The translations under genes and the position numbers were made by a program. The notes under the pieces are model-generated. The model was not told the DNA's origin. It saw only the letters and a program-made list of their open reading frames with translations, and made no database searches. This document shows positions 1 through 12,700 of a DNA stretch of 64,000 nucleotides, in pieces. The DNA is taken from positions 58,974,189 to 59,038,188 of the forward strand of contig CM031620.1 of assembly GCA_018398815.1 (NCBI GenBank), in the 5' to 3' direction. Each line of letters starts with the position of its first letter. Position 1 is the stretch's first letter. This DNA comes from Conus ventricosus. Taxonomy: Eukaryota > Mollusca > Gastropoda > Neogastropoda > Conidae.

Positions 1-1140
1 TTCAATATATTGTCTGCAAGATACTCATTTTAGTGACAAACTAGAAAACTATGTAAACTCTGAATGGGCTATAAATGTGTTTGCGTCTTATAAATCAAAC
101 TCTAGAGGATGGCTGTTCTCTTTTCAAACAACTTTGAATTTAAGATAACTAAAGTTCATCGTGATATAAACAGAAATTTTATACTGGTATCATTTACTGC
201 TTTTGAGAAGGATTTCCTTTTGGTAAATGTCTATGGCCCAAACAAGGATAACCCGACATTTTATAATTCTCTTAGGGAAACCATAAAAGGTTGTAAAAAT
301 AACAATGTAATTGCAGTTGGTGACTGGAATATTGTATTAAACCCAACCATTGATAGTTGCAATTATATACATGATAATAACCCAAGAGCCAAAAGAGCAC
401 TTGAAAATATGATAGAAGAACTTGGATTGACAGATATCTGGAGAGAGAGCAACCCAGAATGTAGGCGCTACACTTGGAGAAAGCCAACACCATTAAAACA
501 AAGCAGACTAGACTTTTTCTTGGTATCTGATTATTTGTACTGGTATTTTGAAGATGCTGACATCGTCCCGGGATACCGTTCTGATCACTCTATAATTACA
601 CTGCAACTGAAATTTGGTAAAAATGAAAAGAAACATACTTTTTGGAAATTTAATTGTTCCTTGCTTAAGGATAAGCAATATGTGGATGAAATTAATCAGG
701 AAATCATAAATGTGACAAAAGAATACGCCGCAGATAATTGCAACAATGAAACAATTGATGAAATAGATAAAGGTAAAATTGAACTTAAAATCTCAGACAA
801 ACTATTTTTAGATTTTCTACTAATGAAAATAAGAGGAAAAACTATCGCATATGCCACAATGAAAAAAAAGAAAACTACAGAAACTGAAAAGGAACTCATG
901 AAAGATATTCAAACTCTTGAAAAGATGGACCATAAAACAGAAGACGTAATGAAAAAACTATACGAGAAAAATCAGGAGTTGAGAACAATTAGAGATACCA
1001 GAATGGAAGGTGTACTCTTAAGATCAAAAGCCAGATGGATTGCTGATGGTGAAAAAAACTCTAAGTATTTCTGTAGTCTTGAGAAAAGAAACTACATTAG
1101 CAAACAAATGACAAAACTTATAACTAAGGATAATGAATAA
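1..1140 (+). pseudogene. LINE endonuclease domain (broken)
   Basis: The open part is 109-1140 (343 codons), and the same protein continues upstream to base 1 in another frame, so a single-base shift near 105-110 separates them. GDWN (about residue 71 of the open part) and the SDH triad (about residue 158) are conserved endonuclease motifs for nicking target DNA. The distal third is a Lys/Glu-rich linker leading to the RT. The frame closes at 1138 with two stops, after which LINE-like sequence resumes in another frame. Confidence 0.88.
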
Positions 1141-1321
1141 TAGATGACCATAAAGAAATCCTAAATGAAGTGAAAATATTCTATGAGATTTGTATCGGGG
1201 AAGAGAAGTAGAAAATTGTGAATTAGAAAGCTTAGTTAATGAAATCCCCAAATTATCAGAAGAACAAGGAACGATGTTAGATGGTCTAATAACTATAAAA
1301 GGAAGCTAGCCAAGTTCTGAA

Positions 1322-2512
1322 AATATGAAAAATGGTAAAAGCCCTGGTACAGATGGATTTACGGTAGAATTCTTCAAATTCTTTTGGAAACAACTGGGAC
1401 CGTTTGTAGTGAGGTCACTAAATGAGGCATTTAAACACGGAGAACTTTCATCAACACAAAAAGAAGGTCTAATTATCTGTATACCTAAAGGCGATAAACC
1501 TAAGGAATTTATCAAAATTGGCGACCTGTATCTCTTCTTAATGTAATATACAAAATAGGATCTTCGTGTATTTCCAATAGAATTAAGAACGTCCTACCAA
1601 CACTTATAAATGAGGATCAGACGGGATTCATAACTAATAGATATATAGGAGATAATATTAGATTAATATACGATTTGATTAACTATCTACAAATGAAAAA
1701 TCTTCCTGGCTTGCTACTTAGTATTGATTTTGAAAAAGCCTTTGACTCATTGGATTGGAGTTTTATGTTTAAAGTTTTAAAAGCATATGGTTTTGGAGAT
1801 GGTGTTTGCCGTTGGATTGAAACTTTTTACAAAGACATCAGATCAACGGTTAGTATAAATGGCAACACTGCACAATGGTTTAAAGTTGAAAGAGGTTGTA
1901 GGCAGGGAGACCCTATTTCTCCATATTTGTTTGTCCTGTGCGTGGAAATTTTAGCTATCATGATCAGGGAAGATAAATCTATAAAAGGGATAAAGATAAA
2001 TAATACTGAGCATAAAATTGCGCAGTTTGCAGATGATACACAGTTATTCAATGAGGGTGACGAAGAATCATTTAAACCGATCCATATTTATCTTAGACAG
2101 ATTCAGCAAGATTTCTGGCTTAAGTATGAACTGTGATAAAACACAAACAATTTGGCTAGGAAATGAAAAAAGATCCAAAAAAGTATATTGCCCCCATCTG
2201 AAAATGATATGGAATCCCCCTAAATTCAAAATACTGGGAATCTGGTTTACTCAAGATTTAAATAATTGTGAAACCATAAACTACAATGAAAAATTCGCAG
2301 AGGTTAAAATGTTATTTAAAATTTGGTCACAAAGAACCATCACTCCACTTGGGAGAGTAGCTGTGTTAAAATCTCTAATTCTGTCTAAACTAATACATCT
2401 TTGGATTTTGTTACCTGATCCACCTGACCATTTTGTACAAAAACTCCAAAAGTTATGCTTTCAATTTGTTTGGAATGGAAAAGGGACAGGATTAGTAGAA
2501 AAACGGCAGTAA
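1322..2512 (+). pseudogene. LINE reverse transcriptase domain (broken)
   Basis: Three overlapping open stretches (1325-1546, 1675-2136, 2018-2512) cover a reverse transcriptase. Recognisable blocks are GKSPGTDGF (block 1), SIDFEKAFDSLDW (block 3), GCRQGDPISPYLF (block 4), FADDTQLF (catalytic block 5) and a KILGIWF-type block 7. The catalytic Asp pair is present but the frame changes at least twice, so this is a dead copy. RTs of this type copy element RNA onto nicked DNA. Confidence 0.92.
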
Positions 2513-3665
2513 AAAGTGTACAACAAGGTGGTTTGAACATACCAGATATTCGAAGGTATATATACGCTCTGAAACTTTCATGGCTGAGAAAATATAAAAC
2601 AACGAATCATAAATGGATAAATATTGCAGTTGAAATGTACCCTTTTCTTAAAAACTTTGAATGTTACGGACCAATGTACGGTTTAAATTATTCAAACATT
2701 AACCCTTTTGGACCCATACTTTCAAAGCATATAGAAACTTTTGCCTCAATATTACGCCAAAAAATGTTTGTGAGGTGCTAGATGAACCTGTTTTCTACAA
2801 CGAAAAATCAAAATAGGAAATGCTGTCATCAAACAAAACAATATAATTAAGAAAGGAATAGACTCCATCAGGCACTTTCTGAAAGAAAATGGGGAATTTT
2901 TCAAACATAGAGAATTCATATCAAGTACACATTTGTCTGTTGACTTTATTACGTACTATGGTTGGATTTCGTCAATAAAACAATAACCTAAGAAAAAACG
3001 GAATACAAGTTAATAACAATACTAATTACATTCATGATGTGCCTAATGCGTTGAAAATTATAACAAACACCAATAAAGGAGCAAAACGATATTATGAGTA
3101 CTTTACATCAGACAATAATAAACCTAACTGTTGCTCAAAGTGGTCAGCAAAAATGAATCCAATCATTTCCTGCAAGAATGTGTTTTATAAAATCAGTACA
3201 ATCAAGGATGTAAAACTGAAATGGTTGCAAATGAGAATCATACACCGAATTATTGCGACTAATATCGTTTTGAATGCAATGGGGTTAACCGATACGTTAC
3301 AGTGTTCATTTTGTAATGAGGAAAGAGATTCCATTGAACATTTTTTATGGAATTGCAGATATGTACAAGTATTTTGGAAATCTCTCAAAAAACTATTGAA
3401 TGAAAAATGTGAACACACGTATAATGTTGGAATATCATGTGAACTAGTAATTTTCGGAGTGGATGAATATCTAAAAGTGGATTCTATCTTAGAGTTTATT
3501 GTAATGTTTGCCAAGATGTACATTTATAGATGCAAAATGGAAAAGAATCTTCCAGATATATTTGTTTTCCAAAGACAATTAAATGCCAGATATAAGATTG
3601 AAGAATATAACGCTAAAATTAACTATAATCTAACATATTTCAATAGTAACCTGGAACGCATATAA
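2455..3665 (+). pseudogene. LINE ORF2 C-terminal region with Cys/His knuckle (broken)
   Basis: Two open stretches (2455-2781 and 3039-3665) carry the region after the RT. The second contains a CxxC...H...C knuckle at about 3303-3356, typical of the ORF2 C-terminus of L1/Tx1 elements. Sequence between 2781 and 3039 is LINE-like but frame-broken. The stop at 3663-3665 probably marks the original ORF2 end. Confidence 0.82.
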
Positions 3666-4059
3666 ACCAATTCTCTTTCTATAAACAGTAGTTTACTAAA
3701 CGAGAAAGGGAGAAAAGAAAGGGGAATAAAAGGGGAAAAAAATTCTACTCTCAAACACAAACAATGATTTTTGTGATCTTAAAATTAATTCAAATGTGCC
3801 TCTGTAGAATTTTCTATTGAATGGACGATTGCCTCGATCTAAAAAATAATATTAAGGGACTAGGGGAAGGATAAAGAGAGAAAAGAAAATGTATTGTTCT
3901 TTCCACCCTTCCCAAGTTAATATTATGCACAAGTTATTTCAGCTCTTCTTCTTTTCAAAACCTATGGTGATGATATTGATACACGGCTATGTTATATGTA
4001 TACCTATCTATGTACGTATGATGAATGTATATGCATAGACGTATATATGCTGTTTGCAT

Positions 4060-4060
<1 letters not shown>
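3666..4060. other. AT-rich flank, possible LINE 3' UTR
   Basis: No coding signal. The segment directly follows the ORF2 stop and may hold the element's 3' UTR; no clear tail or target-site duplication was seen, so the 3' end of the LINE is not fixed. Confidence 0.4.
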
Positions 4061-4098
<38 letters not shown>

Positions 4099-4119
4099 TT
4101 CTTTATATGTGTGTGTGTG

Positions 4120-4169
<50 letters not shown>

Positions 4170-4172
4170 TGA
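4061..4172. repeat. (CT)n then (GT)n microsatellites
   Basis: A CT run (about 4061-4101) is followed by a GT run (about 4110-4168). Open frames across it are low-complexity artefacts. Confidence 0.95.
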
Positions 4173-4401
4173 GTGCGCGCGAATGTGTTTATGTTTATGT
4201 GTATATAAGTGAAAGGATGTATACATGGATATATATTGACTTGTTTTTTTGTTATCGTTTAGTTGACTTTTTCTGCAGCAACTGGAACGGAAATAGTTGT
4301 GATTTGTCTCTGCGCACTGTCCTCTTTTTGCGCGCCTGTCAACTCTTGTAATTTTGCATTAAAAAAAAAAAAAAAGGATTAAAAAAAAAAAAAAAAAAAA
4401 A

Positions 4402-4620
4402 TCCATCACCAACTTTCGGAAGAGAAGGCCAGTTTGGCCGTTGGTATGGATGACACGTTACACATAGTATGCACCTTCTCCGAAGTTGGAGTGTGGCTGC
4501 CTTAATGGTGGGATAAGAAACGGTCATACACACAAAACTCCACTCCCTTTGTAGGGTAGATGGGATCAATACTTGCCTGTCTATACAGGGAGTGTCCACA
4601 GGAGTATCAGCCTGCGTACA
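4402..4620 (+). mobile_element. Headless SINE copy, same family as 63114-63517
   Basis: About 200 bp align to 63310-63500 with high identity, starting CATCACCAACTTTCGG and ending in TATCAGCCTGCGTAC. The tRNA-like head of the other copy is missing. Two A runs (about 4360-4400) lie directly upstream and a 24-base G run (4627-4650) directly downstream. It may be 5' truncated or inserted next to another element's poly-A. Confidence 0.85.
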
Positions 4621-4626
4621 TTTGGA

Positions 4627-4650
4627 GGGGGGGGGGGGGGGGGGGGGGGG
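4627..4650. repeat. Poly-G tract
   Basis: An unbroken run of 24 G at the 3' edge of the SINE fragment. Confidence 0.95.
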
Positions 4651-5320
4651 CGTGGATCGTCCAGCACCCGTAGCATTTCTTCCTGCATGTACAGATGGCG
4701 ACAGTTTCTCACATCTCAAGTTCACTTGCTTGCACTTTGACCAGTTTGCTTGCAACGTGATCTGCCATTGCATCATGTTTGGTTTGCTGATTGGCTTAAT
4801 GGTCGGTGTTTAGAACCCCAACAGGGTATTATGATTGTACTTCTTCATGGCGGGGGTAATGGTCTTCTGTTGTTACTGTATTCTAGTTTGGGGTGTGAGG
4901 GGAAAACCGGGAAAACCATTAACTGACACAGTCTTGTCAGCAGCGTGGCACAAACTAAAATAGGATGGATGTATCGTCTTGTTGGCAGTCATCAGCTTAA
5001 GATGCAGTTTCCAAGGATTTTCAGAGTTTGTGTTTGACGGTGATTACAGGGGTTTTTACCAGATGAGGATGACAAAATGCTGACAAAATATGGGCCACTG
5101 ATATTGCATGCTGATTTGATTTTGAATTAGACCCTGACGTTATCTGTTGGCAAGTGGACAGTTGTGTTTGTTGTACCACTTGACTTTTACCAACAGCTAT
5201 GACCAGGCTACAGATTTTGTTGGACTTGTTTGCCTTTGCCAAGTTTCCTATATGATAACTTTTACGATCACTAATCTTATCACGAAGAGGTACTGCTGTG
5301 TATGACATAGTTGAAAGTGC
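4651..5320. other. Unassigned non-coding
   Basis: No exon, RNA gene or repeat recognised; short ORFs lack codon bias or known motifs. Confidence 0.5.
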
Positions 5321-5324
5321 TGTG

Positions 5325-5757
5325 TTTAAAGGGAAGAGTATGTTGAGTTGAAAGTGCTGTGTTTAAAGGGAAGAGTATGTTGAGTTGAAAGTGTTGTGTT
5401 TAAAGGGAAGAGTATGTTGAGTTGAAAGTGTTGTGTTTAAAGGGAAGAGTATGTTGAGTTGAAAGTGTTGTGTTTAAAGGAAAGAGTATGTTGAGTTGAA
5501 AGTGCTGTGTTTAAAGGGAAGAGTATGTTGAGTTGAAAGTGTTGTGTTTTAAAGGGAAGAGTATGTTTGACATACAAAGTTCACCTGGCTGTGTTTAAAG
5601 GGAAGAGTATGTTGACATACAAAGTTCACCTGGCTGTGTTTAAAGGGAAGAGTATGTTGACATACAGAGTTCACCTGGCTGTATTTAAAGGGAAAGGTAT
5701 GTTGACATACAGAGTTCACCTGGCTGTGTTTAAAGGGAAAGGTATGTTGACATACAG
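5325..5757. repeat. Minisatellite that includes copies of the next exon's acceptor
   Basis: Units of about 37 bp (sharing GTGTTTAAAGGGAAGAGTATG) change at about 5566 to units of about 46 bp that add TTGACATACARAGTTCACCTGG. That added block matches the acceptor and first codons of the exon at 5758, and the last unit runs straight into the exon. Confidence 0.9.
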
Positions 5758-5861
5758 AGTTCACCTGGCCCTGAGAGCATACCAGGAACTGTTGATGACA
5801 CTCGACATGATGGACAGGTCCAGTAACTCTCACCTGCGTGATTCTGCTCATGTCATCAAGA
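5758..5861 (+). CDS. TIMELESS: TIMELESS exon (N-terminal helical region)
   Basis: The first TIMELESS exon found in the window. It encodes VHLALRAYQELL followed by a segment ending SAHVIKS, which aligns with human TIMELESS around CYQELLATVAEMD...SAHVLKS. TIMELESS with TIPIN/CLASPIN protects and paces the replication fork in the nucleus. The exon ends AAG A|gtgagt (phase 1), and the next exon supplies GC to complete Ser. The start is placed after CATACAG, but an acceptor two bases later is also possible. Upstream exons lie outside the window. Confidence 0.85.
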
Positions 5862-6981
5862 GTGAGTGGCCTTTTTTCTGTTTTCATTTTTTTCCCTTCA
5901 TAATAAACTTACAACAGGCATTCTTCAGCAGGAAATGTGACACTTCTATTTGACAGTGGTAAGATTTGTAGAAAAGCAGTAAAGCTCGAGTCTGTGTTTA
6001 TAATGCATCGTATTTATCCAGATTCAGTGGTCTGAGTTAGGATTTTCAATGCTATGATTGTTAGTGAACAGGAATCCAGTTCTGCCATCTTTAGAACATG
6101 TGGTTGAACATTTTCAGGTTGTTGTTTTGGTTCTTAAAGAATGATTTTTCTGTTATTTAGGGTTATAATTAATGTGGCTTGTGTTGTGGTTGTATAACAG
6201 ATTTTATTTCAAAAAGAGCAAGAAGGAAAGAAGAAAGTTGGGAAAAATAATTTGCCTTCTGTGTGACGCAGACTCGCTGACTACCAGAAGGCTGTAAAGG
6301 AATACACGGCTCATGAATGAATGGTGTTAGAGTTATCTTTTACCTTCAGATCTGGGATTAAGTTTTACGCGAGATTTGAATCTGTATGTAACTTTGATTT
6401 TATCTCTCTTTGAGCTCTGACATGGCAGCCAGGGTCAGCTGAACTGTAATGTGCGGGCACAAGTCCACGGTTACAAATTAAGCCCCAAAGCCTCTATGTA
6501 CCCTACTGCACTCAAAGCTGCACCTGGATTTTGTCGTCAGATCATCCAGTACTGAAACATGTTCCTGGCACAGTGCAGCCCTTGACCCGTGCTGTGCCTG
6601 ACTTGTTGGCTGATCCAAGGTCTGCTTCTTTTTATCGTACAGCGTGATCCTCATCACCCTTCATGTTTCTGTCATCGGTCTTGACTTTTCACTCCCAAAT
6701 CCATGTGCTGTGTCAGTGGCAGAGAAACACAACAAGTGCACAACTCATGCATAATTCTGCTATCCTTGCTGACACATGGCATAGAACTAATTTGTTGACC
6801 CCAAATTCTAGGATAAAATAGTCCTTATCACATTCAATTTTTTTTTTTTTTTTTTTTTAACGGAGCCAGGGTGATTTTCATCTATTCAAATTGTATTGTT
6901 ACTCCTTGACCTTTGCTCTAACCCTGGATTCTGACCTGAAGAAAATGACAGAGGGAATACATGGTGCGGTTTTTCTTGCAG
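5862..6981. other. TIMELESS intron, no other feature seen
   Basis: Non-coding; a T run lies at about 6838-6858. The 3' end TTTTTCTTGCAG is a good acceptor. Confidence 0.6.
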
Positions 6982-7060
6982 GCAATGTATTCTACATGAT
7001 GGAGTTCAGGGACATTTTCATCACACTGCTCAAGAAGTTCAATGAAAGTAAAAACTCCAG
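6982..7060 (+). CDS. TIMELESS: TIMELESS exon
   Basis: Encodes NVFYMMEFRDIFITLLKKF and on to KNSR, matching human TIMELESS around NIFYVEEYRELFLALFRKYDE. Phase 1 in, phase 2 out (AG|gtaaga), consistent with both neighbouring exons. No frameshift is seen here. It is part of the large alpha-helical repeat core that contacts TIPIN and the replisome (family knowledge). Confidence 0.92.
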
Positions 7061-7651
7061 GTAAGATGTGTTCATTTTGTCTCCTGTGGCCTGCCTGAGT
7101 GATTGTCATCTCACTTTTGTGACTGTGGTGTGAACAGGGATCTCTGTGTGTTAAACTGCGCACAAGACATACATTACTTACTGACTTTTCCCAAGGAAAG
7201 ACCCCTGAGTAAAGATTCACTCCCTTTGACTCTTTTGATTTAATGCTGAGTATAGGCTGTCATTACTTCCCTTGGTTCCTTTCTTTCCTTGGTTTCAGAG
7301 GGAAATTAACAGTGTAAAAGAAGTATTTCTTTGAACCCAACCTTGCTTTTCCTTGCATCATAAGAAGTATTCATTGCTGTATTCCGTTGTGTCCAGAATT
7401 GTACACCAGTTTCCGTGGAAGTCAGTGATAGAACCTGCATCCGTACTGTGACAATGACAAATGTGACATCTAGTGTCACGTGTAATCAAAACAGTACTCA
7501 CACACAAATGCATGCAAATGATCCCAATACCACACCAGTTTTACATATCACTATTAACACACCAGTGGGCGTGTCCTCTTGTTGCTTTCACACAAGTCAC
7601 ACCTTGGTATTAGTAACAAAAGTATGGGGACTCCTGTAGTGTGAGCGAGAT

Positions 7652-7711
7652 AGATAAGATAATGTTGCTTATAGCCCAGCCGACCGCAAAGGGCCACATC
7701 AGGGCTGTCAC
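7652..7711 (-). repeat. Short dispersed element, copy 1
   Basis: The reverse complement contains CCCTTTGCGGTCGGCTGGGC preceded by CCTGATGTGG and followed by TATAAGCAACATTATCTTATC. Same core as at 29547, 46164 and 50262. Confidence 0.85.
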
Positions 7712-8440
7712 CACGTTAAAATCAACTCACCTAGTGTGAGCGACGATAAACTAAAAGCAAATTCTTGTCATCAAGATCATCACTATCACTGTTATTATTA
7801 TTGCTTGTTTTTGCTGTTGCATTAAGCTCTTCCTCAAAAAAAAAGGTCAAACTCAATCCAATGATAAAAGTTATCGCCAGAAAAGTGTCAGCGTTGTCTT
7901 CTTCCATGTTGTTGAGACCAGTGTGAGAAAAAATGAGATGAAGCAAAACAATCACCCATAATTCATACACAACAACATTAGGAAACTCAGAGAATGGAGG
8001 TTACTTGTTAGCAAATTTACTAAAACAGCTCTGGAAATACACTATTTCTGACTTTTTAAGACATAGTTAATTTAAAGCAACAATTCCCTTTCCTTGTGGA
8101 GCAAGGTGTACAAAACACCCTGACGTACTGAATGGTGGGAGATATGAATACCCCATACTTAAGAAAAATTGCAGTGGTTTTATATTATTGGATGTTTATA
8201 TGTATGGTTTTTACTTGCAGGTGAATTACTCGGCATTTTCACTGATGTTTTTTTTATGCAGAATAGCAGAGTGTTTTAACACACTATGATCCTGCAGCAT
8301 GTTACATGTATGTGTGTACTTTAGTGTGTGGTGATCCCGATGTGGCCTCTGAGTTGGTGGATGTTCTTTCTTTGATAGATATGAGAACAAGATGACGACT
8401 CCATTGTCTTTGTTCTGGGAGCTCTGTGGTTGGCTTGAAT
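7712..8440. other. TIMELESS intron, unassigned
   Basis: No exon recognised. Short open frames on the minus strand are low-complexity. Confidence 0.5.
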
Positions 8441-11400
8441 ACATCTGAATAGACATGCTACCTTCTGTGGTTGCCTTGGCTACATCTGAAGAGACATGCT
8501 ACCTTCTGTGGTTGGCTTGGCTGCATCTGAATAGACATGCTACCTTCTGTGGTTGGCATGGCTACATCTGAATAGTCATGCTACCTTCTGTGGTTGCCTT
8601 GGCTACATCTGAATAGACATGCTACCTTCTGTGGTTGGCTTGACTACATCTGAATAGACATGCTACCTTCTGTGGTTGCTTTGGCTACATCTGAATAGAC
8701 ATGCTACCTTCTGTGGTTGCTTTGGCTACATCTGAATAGACATGCTACACTCTGGTTGGCTTGACTACATCTGAATAGATATGCTACCTTCTGTGGTTGG
8801 TATGGCTACATCTGAATAGACATGCTACCTTCTGTGGTTGGTTTGGCTACATCTGAATAGACATGCTACCTTCTGTGGTTGGCTTGGCTGCATCTGAACA
8901 GACATGTTACACTCTGTGGTTGGCTTGGCTACATCTGAATAGACATGTTTACCTTCTGTGGTTGGCTTGGCTACATCTGAATAGACATGCTACACTCTGT
9001 GGTTGGCTTGGCTACATGTGAATAAACATGTTTCACTCTGTGGTTGGCATGGCTACATCTGAATAGACATGCTACCTTCTGTATGTTGGCATGGCTACAT
9101 CTGCATAGACATGCTACACTCTGTGGTTGGTTTGGCTACATCTGAAATAGATATGCTACCTTCTGTGGTTGCCTTGGCTACATCTGAATAAACATGCTAC
9201 ACTCTGTGGTTGGCTTGGCTACATCTGCATAGACATGCTACCTTCTGTGGTTGGCTTGACTACATCTGAATAGACATGCTACCTTCTGTGGTTGCCTTGG
9301 CTACATCTGAATAGACATGCTACACTCTGTGGTTGCCTTGGCTACATCTGAATAGACATGCTACCTTCTGTGGTTGGCTTGGCTACATCTGAATAGACAT
9401 GCTGCACTCTGTGGTTGGCTTGGCTACATCTGAATAGACATGTTTCACTCTGTGGGTGGCTTGGCTACATCTGAATAGACATGCTACACTCTGTGGTTGG
9501 CTTGGCTACATCTGAATAGACATGTTACCTTCTGTGGTGCGCTTGGCTACATCTGAATAGACATGCTACCTTCTGTGGTTGGCTTGGCTACATCTGAATA
9601 AACATGCTACCTTCTGTGGTTGCCTTGGCTACATCTGAATAGACATGCTACACTCTGTGGTTAGCTTGGCTACATCTGAATAGACATGCTATCTTCTGTG
9701 GTTGCCTTGGTTACATCTGAATAGACATGCTACACTCTATGGTTGCCTTGGCTACATCTGAATAGACATGTTACCTTCTGTGGTTGGCTTGGCTACATCT
9801 GAATGGACATGCTACACTCTGTGGTTGCCTTGGCTACATCTGAATAGACATGCTACACTCTGTGGTTGCTTTGCCTACATCAGAATAGACATGCTACGTT
9901 TTGTGGTTGGCTTGGCTACATCTGAATGGACATGCTACACTCTGTGGTTGGTTTGGTTACATCTGAATAGACATGTTACACTCTGTGGTTGGCATGGCTA
10001 CATCTGAAGAAACATGCTACCTTCTGTGGTTGACTTGGCTACATCTGAATAGACATGTTACACTCTGTGGTTGGCATGGCTACATCTGAATAGACATGCT
10101 ACCTTCTATGGTTGGCTTGGCTACATCTGAATAGACATGTTACACTCTGTGGTTGGCATGGCTTCATCTGAATAGACATGCTATACACTGTGGTTGGCTT
10201 GGCTACATCTGAATAGACATGCTACACTCTGTTGTTGGCTTGGCTACATCTGAATAGACATGCTACCTTCTATGGTTGGCTGGCTACATCTGGCTTGGCT
10301 ACATCTGAATAGACATGCTACCTTCTATGGTTGGCTTGGCTACATCTGAATAGACATGCTACACTCTGTTGTTGGCTTGGCTTCATCTGAATAGACATGT
10401 TTCACTCTGTGGTTGGCATGGCTACATCTGAAATTGACATGTTATACTGTGTGGTTGGCTTGGCTACATCTGAATAGACATGCTACCTTCTGTGGTTGAC
10501 TTGGCTACATCTGAATAGACATGCTACAGTCTGTGGTTGGCTTGGCAACATCTGAATAGACATGCTACACTCTGTGGCTGGCTGGCTACATCTGAATAGA
10601 CATGCTACTTTCTGTGGTTGACTTGGCTACATCTGAATAGACATGCTACACTCTGTGGTTGCCTTGGCTACATCTGAATAGACATGCTACACTCTGTGGT
10701 TGGCTTGGCTACATCTGAATAGACATGCTACACTCTGTGGTTGACTCGGCTACATCTAAATAGACATCCTACACTCTGTGGTTGACTTGGCTACATCTGA
10801 ATAGACGTGCTACCTTCTGTGGTTGGCTTGGCTACATCTGAATAGACATGCTACACTCTGTGGTTGGTTGGTTATATCTGAATAGACATGTTACACTCTG
10901 TGGTTGGCATGGCTACATTTGAAGAAACATGTTACACTCTGTGGTTGGCATGGCTACATCTGAATAGACATGCTACACTCTGTGGTTGCCTTGGCTACAT
11001 CTGAATAGACATGCTACACTCTGTGGTTGGCTTGGCTACATCTGAATAGACATGCTTACACTCTGTGGTTGGTTTGGTTACATCTGAATAGACAAGTTAC
11101 ACTCTGTGGTTGGCATGGCTACATCTGATTAGACATGCTGCCTTCTATGGTTAGCTTGGCTACATCTGAATAGACATGTTACACTCTGTGGTTGGCATGG
11201 CTACATCTGAATAGACAAGCTACACTCTGGTTGGTTTGGTTAAATCTGAATAGACATGCTACACTCTGTAGTTGGCTTGGCTACATCTGAATAGACATGC
11301 TACCTTCTGTGGTTGGCTTGGCTACACTGAATAGACATGCTACAGTCTGTGGTTGGCTTGGCAACATCTGAATAGACATGCTACACTCTGTGGTTGGCAT

Positions 11401-11645
11401 GGCTACATCTGAATAGGCATGCTACACTCTGTAGTTGATTTGGCTACATCTGAATAGACATGCTACACTCTGTGGTTGGCTTGGCTACATCTGAATAGAC
11501 ATGCTACACTCTGTGGTTGGCATGGCTACATCTGAATAGACATGCCACTGTGGTTGGTTACATCTGAATAAACATACTTCCCTCTGTGAGGCTTGGCTAC
11601 ATCTGAATAGACATGCTACCTTCTGTGGTTGCCTTGGCTACAAGC
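8440..11645. repeat. 41-bp minisatellite array, about 78 units
   Basis: Unit of about 41 bp, e.g. GAATAGACATGCTACCTTCT then GTGGTTGGCTTGGCTACATC, with scattered substitutions and 1-2 base indels over 3.2 kb. It fills most of the TIMELESS intron between 7060 and 11743. The open frame at 9768-10007 is a by-product. Confidence 0.97.
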
Positions 11646-11742
11646 ATGAGGTATGTGTTTTTTTTTTAGGTAAGTTTGTGCATTGCAGTTGCCCCATGCA
11701 GGAAGATTGATGTGATCGTGATGTGATGCGACTGGATTGCAG

Positions 11743-11870
11743 GTCCTACTTGAAAGACCTGGTGGAGAAGCACGCACCTCTTTCTGCGGATGCTGGAGAG
11801 ACACATGAAGGGGAGCGGCCGCGTTGTGGTCAGAGGCAAGGGGTGCAAAAAGAAGAAGGCAGCGAGAAAG
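11743..11870 (+). CDS. TIMELESS: TIMELESS exon with one-base frameshift
   Basis: Encodes SYLKDLVEK, then in the next frame THLFLRMLERHMKGSGRVVV and a basic Lys-rich tail, matching human RSFLRDLVETTHLFLKMLERF and its KKRRKK tract. The frame switch occurs at AAG-C-ACG near 11770, as if one base were extra. The first base completes an Arg codon split across the intron, and the exon ends GCGAGAAAG|gtggga. The Lys-rich end resembles the nuclear-localisation-like tract of the human protein (inference). Confidence 0.88.
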
Positions 11871-12700
11871 GTGGGAGACGTTCAGAACCTGTCGCTGCCA
11901 TTTTCACTGACAATCACCAATAACTGACATGCTAAGAGTTGTGATTTTGACATAAGATTGCTATGCTATTGCATAATTTACTCTGATGCGTGGTATCATT
12001 AATGACCGTATCACATATTCAATTGAACAAATTTGTGTCTTTTGGTAACGGACGGTTACAGATAAAAAAAAACAAAAACAAAACTGGACGTGTTAAAGGA
12101 ATACAGGGCTTCTGCTGGGGTGAAAATCTTTCCGGTTCCAAGGACCCCTTCATCAGATTTATAAGGGGTCCCAGGCTAACATTAAGGGGTCCCTACACCA
12201 CAATAAAAACAACAAATAAATGCCTCTCTCCTGCCGGGAAAATGAAAAGCGTCATCGTGACATCACATGGCTCAAAGTAGGAAAATTCGGTCAACTGAAA
12301 ACGAGGCTGTGGCCTAGCGTTAAGCTTAGTCAGTCAGCCTCAGCAGACGACAAAAGTGACCGACTTATGTTGTTAGGAGGCTGCCCTACTCGCTTTGTTA
12401 CTGTTCTAACTTGAAAAGGGATGGGTTCAGTCCGAAGTGTAGCAGACCTACGATGTTACGGCACCCAACTTACGGTGTTGAAGGCAGTCTTTTCGTACTT
12501 TATGTCCGACTTCACCAAAATTGAAGGGGTCCCTGGGACCCCTTACACGGACACCCAGTGCGTCCCGTTAGAGTTTTAATGCGTACTGTACGCAATTTTT
12601 TGCGTTTTCAGAAGCCCTGGGATAGTGGAAATTTTGGTTTGATTTTGTTTCTAGGAGGAAGAGGCAGGGGAGAGGGGCACAGTTGTTTTGTTTCGGAATT
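11871..12700. other. TIMELESS intron with GGGGTCCC-rich segment
   Basis: Contains repeated AAGGGGTCCC-type words (about 12140-12195 and 12520-12545), suggesting an unclassified dispersed element. No coding evidence. Confidence 0.4.

Larger units (their letters stand above)
1..3665 (+). mobile_element. L1/Tx1-like non-LTR retrotransposon (LINE) ORF2 relic, 5' end outside window
   Basis: The stretch encodes, in order and on one strand but in changing frames, an apurinic-type endonuclease, a reverse transcriptase and a C-terminal Cys/His knuckle. That is the ORF2 layout of L1/Tx1-clade LINEs. The RT active-site box reads FADDT at 2026-2040. Endonuclease marks are GDWN near 319 and SDH near 580. 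Frameshifts or stops near 105, 1138, 1200, 1545, 2100, 2510 and 2780 break the frame, so it cannot make a full ORF2. Base composition is much more AT-rich than the TIMELESS exons. It probably sits in a TIMELESS intron or upstream flank. The clade assignment rests on motif style only. Confidence 0.92.
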
